Shown here: piece after piece, positions 59,790-64,000 of the stretch | How the letters are laid out: each line of letters begins with the position of its first letter | Numbering within the stretch: the stretch's first letter is position 1 | DNA from: JABCYV01 sp963696025 | GTDB lineage: Bacteria > Acidobacteriota > Terriglobia > Terriglobales > Acidobacteriaceae | Length of the DNA: 64,000 nt | Direction: 5' to 3' | Assembly: GCA_963696025.1 (NCBI GenBank) | Contig: CAVOII010000011.1 | Location: 1-64,000, forward strand | The notes under the pieces: model-generated | What the model saw: the letters and a program-made list of their open reading frames with translations, nothing else | Told to the model about the DNA's origin: nothing | Database searches by the model: none | Program-made: the position numbers and the translations under genes

Positions 59790-61148
59790 ATGCCTGTGGA
59801 ATCAAAATCCGGCTCTCTGGCGGTTCTGCGTGCCGACTTTCTGCTGACGCTTCGCCTCGCTCTGCCGCTCGTCATTGCCGAGGTTGGTTGGATGAGTATG
59901 GGCGTCGTGGACACTATTATGGTGGGACGGTTGCCCAATAGTGCGGTCGCCATCGGGGCCACAGGCCTGGGCCAGAGCCTCTATCACAGCGGGGCAATCT
60001 TTGCTGGGGGCTTGCTGTTAGGACTGGATACGTTCGTCGCGCACGCCTACGGTCGCGAAGACTTGCACGACGCGAGAGTCTCTCTCGTGAACGGGGTATT
60101 TCTGGCCCTCGCTTTCACCCCAGCCTTGATGCTTGCAGTATCATTCTGGCCGGCTGTGATGCAGCTCTTCGGCATCAGCGCGGAACTCATCGGACCGATG
60201 CGCCCGTACTTGCGGGCGCTCAACTGGGGATCGTTACCACTGCTGCTCTACTTCGCACTCCGCCGGTATCTACAGGCAGTGAGCGTGGCGACTCCAATCA
60301 TGTTTGCGTTGATCTCCGCGAACATAGTGAATGTTGTCGGCAATTGGATTCTGATTTACGGGCATCTCGGCTTTCGGGCCATGGGCATCACCGGCTCGGG
60401 CTGGTCCACCTGCATTGCTCGTGTCTACATGGCCGGTGTCCTTGTCGCTACGCTTCTCTGGGTGGAATCAAAACGTTCGTTGCCGAGATGGGTGGGAGGA
60501 ATCCGGATTGATGTGCGCAGGATGTCGGCCTTGCTAAAGTTGGGAGCTCCAGCAGCACTACAAATACTCTGCGAAATTGGAGCTTTCTCGGCGGCGACAG
60601 CATTGTGCGCGAGACTCGGCCCAGTGCCTCTGTCCGGTCACGAGATCGCCTTGAACTGTGCCGCTCTCACCTACATGGTGCCGTTGGGAATCAGTTCTGC
60701 CGCGGCCGTTCGAGTCGGACAACAATTGGGAAGAAGAGACGGCGCGGGAGCGCGGCGAGCGGGATGGTCCGCCATCATGCTCGGAGCCGGATTCATGACC
60801 TGCGCCGGATTAGTGTTTGTATCTGTTCCCAAATTGATAGCGCGCTTGTTCTCTCCCGATCCGGTTGTGATAGGCGTGGGTGCGACTCTCCTCCTGGTTG
60901 CTGCCGCGTTCCAACTATTCGATGGTTTGCAAACGGTAGCAACTGGGGCGTTACGCGGAGCCGGTGACACGCAGACACCCATGCTCGCCAACTTTGTTGC
61001 CTACTGGCTGATCGGGCTCCCTTTGGGGTATCTGCTGTGCTTTCGCCTGGGCTGGGGTGCATTGGGGATTTGGATCGGGCTGTGTGTCGGCCTGATGATG
61101 ATCGGATCTGCTCTCCTGATCACATGGCACAGGAGAATCCTCTTCTAA
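59790..61148 (+). CDS. MATE family efflux transporter
   Basis: A 452-residue inner-membrane transporter of the NorM/DinF-like MATE family, with twelve hydrophobic helices in two halves. Motifs are VDTIMVGRLPNSAVAIGATGLGQSLY, ALNWGSLPLLLYFALRRYLQA, GHEIALNCAALTYMVPLGISSAAAVRVGQQLGRRD and ATGALRGAGDTQTPM. It would export organic cations with Na+ or H+ influx. It begins 44 bases after ureidoglycolate amidohydrolase, so it may be the last gene of the purine operon; whether it moves a purine-related compound is unknown. Confidence 0.93.
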   Translation: MPVESKSGSLAVLRADFLLTLRLALPLVIAEVGWMSMGVVDTIMVGRLPNSAVAIGATGLGQSLYHSGAIFAGGLLLGLDTFVAHAYGREDLHDARVSLVNGVFLALAFTPALMLAVSFWPAVMQLFGISAELIGPMRPYLRALNWGSLPLLLYFALRRYLQAVSVATPIMFALISANIVNVVGNWILIYGHLGFRAMGITGSGWSTCIARVYMAGVLVATLLWVESKRSLPRWVGGIRIDVRRMSALLKLGAPAALQILCEIGAFSAATALCARLGPVPLSGHEIALNCAALTYMVPLGISSAAAVRVGQQLGRRDGAGARRAGWSAIMLGAGFMTCAGLVFVSVPKLIARLFSPDPVVIGVGATLLLVAAAFQLFDGLQTVATGALRGAGDTQTPMLANFVAYWLIGLPLGYLLCFRLGWGALGIWIGLCVGLMMIGSALLITWHRRILF

Positions 61149-61353
61149 ATCGGGAGTGCCGCAACTTGGAGGGAAGCAAGCCAAACGCGCGATCATTGCG
61201 TCGCAAACAACGCGACACATCGCGACGGCTCGCCCAGATCCCCTTCGACGACGCTCAGGGCAGGCTTTCGCTGCGCAAAAAACGCTCGATCAGGATGACA
61301 ACCAAAACGAACGGCTTGCCAGCCGTCCCTGCTCTGACTATCATGCAATGCTT
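61149..61353. other. Gap between MATE and PyrR genes
   Basis: No gene. The PyrR reading frame stays open through it, but the extension is not family-like. It contains a GC-rich stretch (around 61228-61280, with GACGACGCTCAGGGCAGG) that has the look of a dispersed genomic repeat, although no second copy is in the window. Confidence 0.4.
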
Positions 61354-61923
61354 ATGACTGGTGAGAACGCAGTTCGAAAAACGGGCCTTCGCGAGAAAGC
61401 ACAACTGATGTCGGCGTCCGAAATTGAACGCACGCTCGTCCGCCTGGCCCACGAGATACTGGAAAAGAACGATGGTGCGGACAGTTTAGGGCTGGTTGGC
61501 GTTCGGCGGAGGGGCGTGCCGCTGGCGCAACGATTGGGGAAGTTGATCGGGCGCATAGAAGAGGTTACGGTTCCTGTGGGTACGCTGGATATCACTTTTT
61601 ATCGCGATGATCTTTCCACCCTCGGACCAAAGCCGGTGGTCCAGGAATCGGAGATCGGATTCTCCATCCAGGACCAAAACATAATTCTGATAGATGATGT
61701 CCTTTTCACCGGCCGTACGGTCCGAGCGGCCCTGGACGCTCTTTTTTCGCACGGCCGCCCCCGCCAGGTTCAGCTTTGTGTCCTGATCGACCGGGGCCAC
61801 CGCGAGTTGCCGATCGAGGCCGCTTTCGTTGGTCGTACCGTGCAAACCACGATGAACGAAGTCATCGAGGTCAAGTTGACCGAGGTCGACAACGCAGAAA
61901 AAGTTCTTCTCATGGAGAAATAA
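61354..61923 (+). CDS. pyrR: PyrR, bifunctional pyrimidine regulator/uracil phosphoribosyltransferase
   Basis: A 189-residue protein of the PRT fold. The PRPP-binding loop is IILIDDVLFTGRTVRAALDAL. SLGLVGVRRRGVPLAQRL and VPVGTLDITFYRDDL are PyrR signatures. In Gram-positives PyrR binds pyr mRNA to attenuate pyrimidine synthesis; elsewhere the UPRTase activity may dominate. No pyr biosynthetic gene is adjacent, so here it may serve uracil salvage beside cytidine deaminase and nucleoside phosphorylase. The start is uncertain: ATG at 61348, 61354 or 61408 (MSASEIERTL, closest to usual length). Confidence 0.92.
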   Translation: MTGENAVRKTGLREKAQLMSASEIERTLVRLAHEILEKNDGADSLGLVGVRRRGVPLAQRLGKLIGRIEEVTVPVGTLDITFYRDDLSTLGPKPVVQESEIGFSIQDQNIILIDDVLFTGRTVRAALDALFSHGRPRQVQLCVLIDRGHRELPIEAAFVGRTVQTTMNEVIEVKLTEVDNAEKVLLMEK

Positions 61924-62215
61924 AGGAAAGATGTAGGCGCGGGCGTCCCGTCCGTGCGCTTCTCTTCGTGGTCCTCAACTCCTTTGACCGATTTCCTCCG
62001 TAGCTTGCTGAATTTCGGGTAGTGTCTCAGTTTGCTTGTCATCCCGGTCGAGCGTTCTTTGAGAAGCGAGGGATCTGAGCGCACCGATTCGTGCTGGCGC
62101 ACGAAAGGCGCGCATCCGCTGGCAAACTGAGACACTACCGAATTTCGAAAACCATAGCGCAAATGTAAGTCGAGAGTTAAAATCAAGCGCTATTCTTACG
62201 TCCGGACGGACCTTG
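61924..62215. other. PyrR-Cdd intergenic region
   Basis: About 290 bp without a gene. The centre is occupied by the MITE-like repeat at 62019-62139, described separately. No clear promoter or attenuator for the downstream cdd-phosphorylase pair is recognisable. Confidence 0.45.
62019..62139. mobile_element. MITE-like element with 18-bp terminal inverted repeats
   Basis: GGTAGTGTCTCAGTTTGC (62019-62036) and its exact inverse complement (62122-62139) bound a 121-bp element with no coding capacity. The flanks are perfect 8-bp direct repeats, GAATTTCG at 62011-62018 and 62140-62147, as expected for a target-site duplication. An autonomous transposase would have to be elsewhere. Eight-base duplications fit families such as IS1595 or ISL3, but the family is not decided. 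Confidence 0.75.
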
Positions 62216-62632
62216 ATGAAATCGGCAGAGAAAAAACTCTCGAGCGAGCAAAGTCAGAGTCTGGTTCGGGCAGCGCGGAAAGCCATGAGGCATGCTTACG
62301 CACCCTATTCACACTTCAGGGTCGGAGCCGCTTTCCTCACCTCGAAAGGCGAGCTTTTTTCTGGATGTAATGTGGAAAATGCATCCTACGGTTTGTCGAA
62401 TTGTGCGGAGCGCACCGCGATCTTTGCGGCAATCGCCCAATCGGGCTCGAAACTGAATATTCGCGCCGTCGCGGTGGTGAATGACCAAGGCGTACCTTGT
62501 TCGCCCTGCGGTGCATGCCGCCAGGTGATTTATGAGTTCGGTCCAGATGCGACGGTTTTCTTTCAGACCGCCAAGGGATGGAAGGAAAGTCACATCACAG
62601 AACTCTTGCCGGAAGGATTCCGCCTCAAGTGA
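62216..62632 (+). CDS. cdd: Cytidine deaminase
   Basis: A 138-residue homotetrameric-type zinc enzyme deaminating cytidine and deoxycytidine. AYAPYSHFRVGAAFLT, GCNVENASYGLSNCAERTAIFAA (zinc Cys and catalytic Glu) and CSPCGACRQVIYEF (two zinc cysteines) are all present. The ATG at 62216 is preferred over the TTG one codon upstream. The stop overlaps the GTG start of the phosphorylase gene (GTGA), so the two form a salvage operon. Confidence 0.96.
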   Translation: MKSAEKKLSSEQSQSLVRAARKAMRHAYAPYSHFRVGAAFLTSKGELFSGCNVENASYGLSNCAERTAIFAAIAQSGSKLNIRAVAVVNDQGVPCSPCGACRQVIYEFGPDATVFFQTAKGWKESHITELLPEGFRLK

Positions 62633-63990
62633 GAGAGTCGCACGGAAGCTCTGCTCCAGCTCCAATCCGTGCTGTCGATGTAATTCGCAAGAAGCGCGAT
62701 GGGCAGGAACTTTCACGCGCCGAAATCGAATATCTGGTTCAGGCCTACACTCGGGATGAGATTCCTGATTACCAGGTTTCCGCATGGCTCATGGCTGTCA
62801 TCCTTCGCGGCATGACGCGGGCTGAGACCTCCGCATTGACTGACGCGATGCTGCACTCGGGCGAAGTGCTCGACCTTTCTGAATTTCCAGCGAAAAAAGT
62901 AGACAAACACTCTACCGGTGGAGTGGGCGACAAGACCTCTCTGGTGTTAGCGCCGCTTGTGGCGGCGGGCGGCCTGGTAGTGCCAATGATTAGCGGGCGA
63001 GGGCTGGGACACACTGGCGGCACGCTGGATAAACTGGAATCGATTCCTGGATTCAACGTCAACCTCTCAGTGCCACAGTTCCGCAAGGTCCTGGATAAGT
63101 GTGGCTGCGCCATGATCGGACAGACTTCCGAAATCGCTCCTGCCGACCGCAAACTCTACGCCCTGCGCGATGTCACGGCAACGGTGGAGAGTCCGCATTT
63201 AATTTGTGCTTCCATCATGAGCAAGAAGCTTGCTGAGGGCATCGATGCTTTGGTGCTGGACGTGAAGACTGGCGCCGGGGCTTTTATGAAGGAGGAGAAA
63301 GACGCAGTTTTTCTCGCCGAGTTGATGGTGGAAACCGGCGAGGCCATGGGTAAGGCGATGGTCGCCTTGATCACGAACATGGATGAGCCTCTTGGGATGT
63401 ATGTGGGCAATTCACTCGAAGTCGCGGAAGTGCTGGACGTGCTACGTGGAAAGGGACCTGAGGACCTCAGAGAATTATGTCTTGAACTGGCGGGCTGGAT
63501 GTTTCACCTGGGCGGTGCCGCAGATACGGTGGCGCAGGGTAGAAGTATCTCTCAGCAACTCATCACGTCAGGTAAGGCGCTGGAGAAATTTCTCCACATG
63601 GTGACCTTGCAAGGCGGAGACGCCCGAGTAATTGATAATCCTGACCGGCTGCCCCACGCCAAACATACGCTGGAGGTGAACAGCCCAAGCAGTGGCCGCA
63701 TTATTGCCATCGACTGCGAAGCGGTTGGCACCGCCTGCGTAGTTCTGGGCGGAGGACGCGAGAAGAAAGAAGATGCCGTCGACCCGGCGGTGGGGATTGT
63801 GTTGCATCGCAAAGTTGGTGATTCCGTGAAAGCCGGAGCGTCACTTGCCACGCTTCACTACAATTCCGCAAGTCGTGGTGGTCAACATGCCAAAGAGATG
63901 CTCCTGCGCAGCTATCAAATCTCTGACACACAAAGCATACTGAAGAAGAAACTTGTGCATCGAGTCATTCGAGGGTCGAGAGGAAAATAA
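62629..63990 (+). CDS. pdp: Pyrimidine-nucleoside/thymidine phosphorylase
   Basis: A 453-residue enzyme splitting pyrimidine nucleosides with phosphate into base and (deoxy)ribose 1-phosphate. Signatures are DYQVSAWLMAVILRGM, KVDKHSTGGVGDKTSLVLAPLVAAGG (phosphate site) and SGRGLGHTGGTLDKLESIPGF, with DVKTGAGAFMKEE and the C-terminal KVGDSVKAGASLATLHYN domain. Whether it prefers uridine and thymidine (Pdp) or thymidine only (DeoA) cannot be told by eye. GTG at 62629 overlaps the cdd stop. It ends 10 bases before the window edge. Confidence 0.94.
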   Translation: MRESHGSSAPAPIRAVDVIRKKRDGQELSRAEIEYLVQAYTRDEIPDYQVSAWLMAVILRGMTRAETSALTDAMLHSGEVLDLSEFPAKKVDKHSTGGVGDKTSLVLAPLVAAGGLVVPMISGRGLGHTGGTLDKLESIPGFNVNLSVPQFRKVLDKCGCAMIGQTSEIAPADRKLYALRDVTATVESPHLICASIMSKKLAEGIDALVLDVKTGAGAFMKEEKDAVFLAELMVETGEAMGKAMVALITNMDEPLGMYVGNSLEVAEVLDVLRGKGPEDLRELCLELAGWMFHLGGAADTVAQGRSISQQLITSGKALEKFLHMVTLQGGDARVIDNPDRLPHAKHTLEVNSPSSGRIIAIDCEAVGTACVVLGGGREKKEDAVDPAVGIVLHRKVGDSVKAGASLATLHYNSASRGGQHAKEMLLRSYQISDTQSILKKKLVHRVIRGSRGK

Positions 63991-64000
63991 ATAATGGGGC

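Noticed and set aside
61156..61353. N-terminal extension of PyrR
   Set aside because: The frame is open but the extra 66 residues are low in family likeness and arise from a repeat-like GC-rich stretch; internal ATGs fit family length.
62019..62139. Long-loop hairpin as a pyr attenuator or terminator between pyrR and cdd
   Set aside because: The exact 18-bp ends and flanking 8-bp direct repeats point to a transposed element; no T-run or anti-terminator pairing is seen.
1..64000. CRISPR arrays, rRNA genes, prophage structural genes, biosynthetic megasynthases
   Set aside because: I looked for regularly spaced repeats, rRNA-like stretches, phage capsid/tail and NRPS/PKS motifs and found none.

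Overview
The window looks like chromosomal DNA of an Acidobacteriota bacterium (Terriglobia/Koribacter-like). The reasons are two very large Oar-like TonB-dependent receptors with an N-terminal carboxypeptidase-regulatory-like domain, two secreted FG-GAP/ASPIC (CRTAC1-like) proteins, DUF3300 and BON-domain proteins, moderate to high G+C, and many SDR/TetR pairs. This assignment is an inference from gene content; the window holds no rRNA or universal marker.

Region 1 (about 1-16.6 kb) is accessory DNA. It holds short-chain dehydrogenases next to TetR regulators (0.4-4.2 kb, 8.6-10.0 kb, 13.6-15.1 kb), a PsiE-like membrane protein, DUF3300, BON and DUF420 proteins, an aldo/keto reductase and a group II intron with its maturase. 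Two direct repeats of about 156 bp (10309-10466 and 16424-16579) end in the 3' part of a tRNA-Phe(GAA) gene, preceded by the same foreign sequence. They look like attachment-site copies left by related elements that integrated one after the other at a tRNA-Phe gene lying outside the window. One SDR gene (8584-9306) carries a short deletion with a frameshift at its 3' end.

Region 2 (16.7-33.1 kb) holds glucokinase, a GntR/UTRA repressor and a TonB receptor whose -10 box is overlapped by a palindrome shared with three other boxes in the same intergenic region. These are followed by TPR and FG-GAP/ASPIC secreted proteins, PEP carboxylase, a secreted metallo-beta-lactamase-fold hydrolase and a MarR regulator. 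The last two genes share a palindromic operator.

Region 3 (33.2-47.2 kb) is a divergent catabolic regulon. To the left run a TonB receptor, an alpha/beta hydrolase and a DctA-type symporter. To the right run a succinate-semialdehyde-type dehydrogenase, an FCD-type GntR regulator, a beta-hydroxyacid dehydrogenase, 2-oxoacid dehydrogenase E1alpha and E1beta, a creatinase/M24-fold protein with a changed metal site, and E2. Two inverted 26-bp operator arms flank the shared promoter. The substrate is unknown.

Region 4 (47.4-64 kb) concerns nucleobases. Guanine deaminase is followed by a tight operon of allantoinase, three-subunit xanthine dehydrogenase, OHCU decarboxylase, hydroxyisourate hydrolase, a PuuD-type urate hydroxylase lacking the cytochrome c domain, allantoate amidohydrolase, ureidoglycine aminohydrolase, ureidoglycolate amidohydrolase and a MATE transporter. 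Together these make a complete guanine-to-glyoxylate route that releases ammonia without urease. PyrR, cytidine deaminase and pyrimidine-nucleoside phosphorylase follow, with a 121-bp MITE-like element between PyrR and cytidine deaminase.
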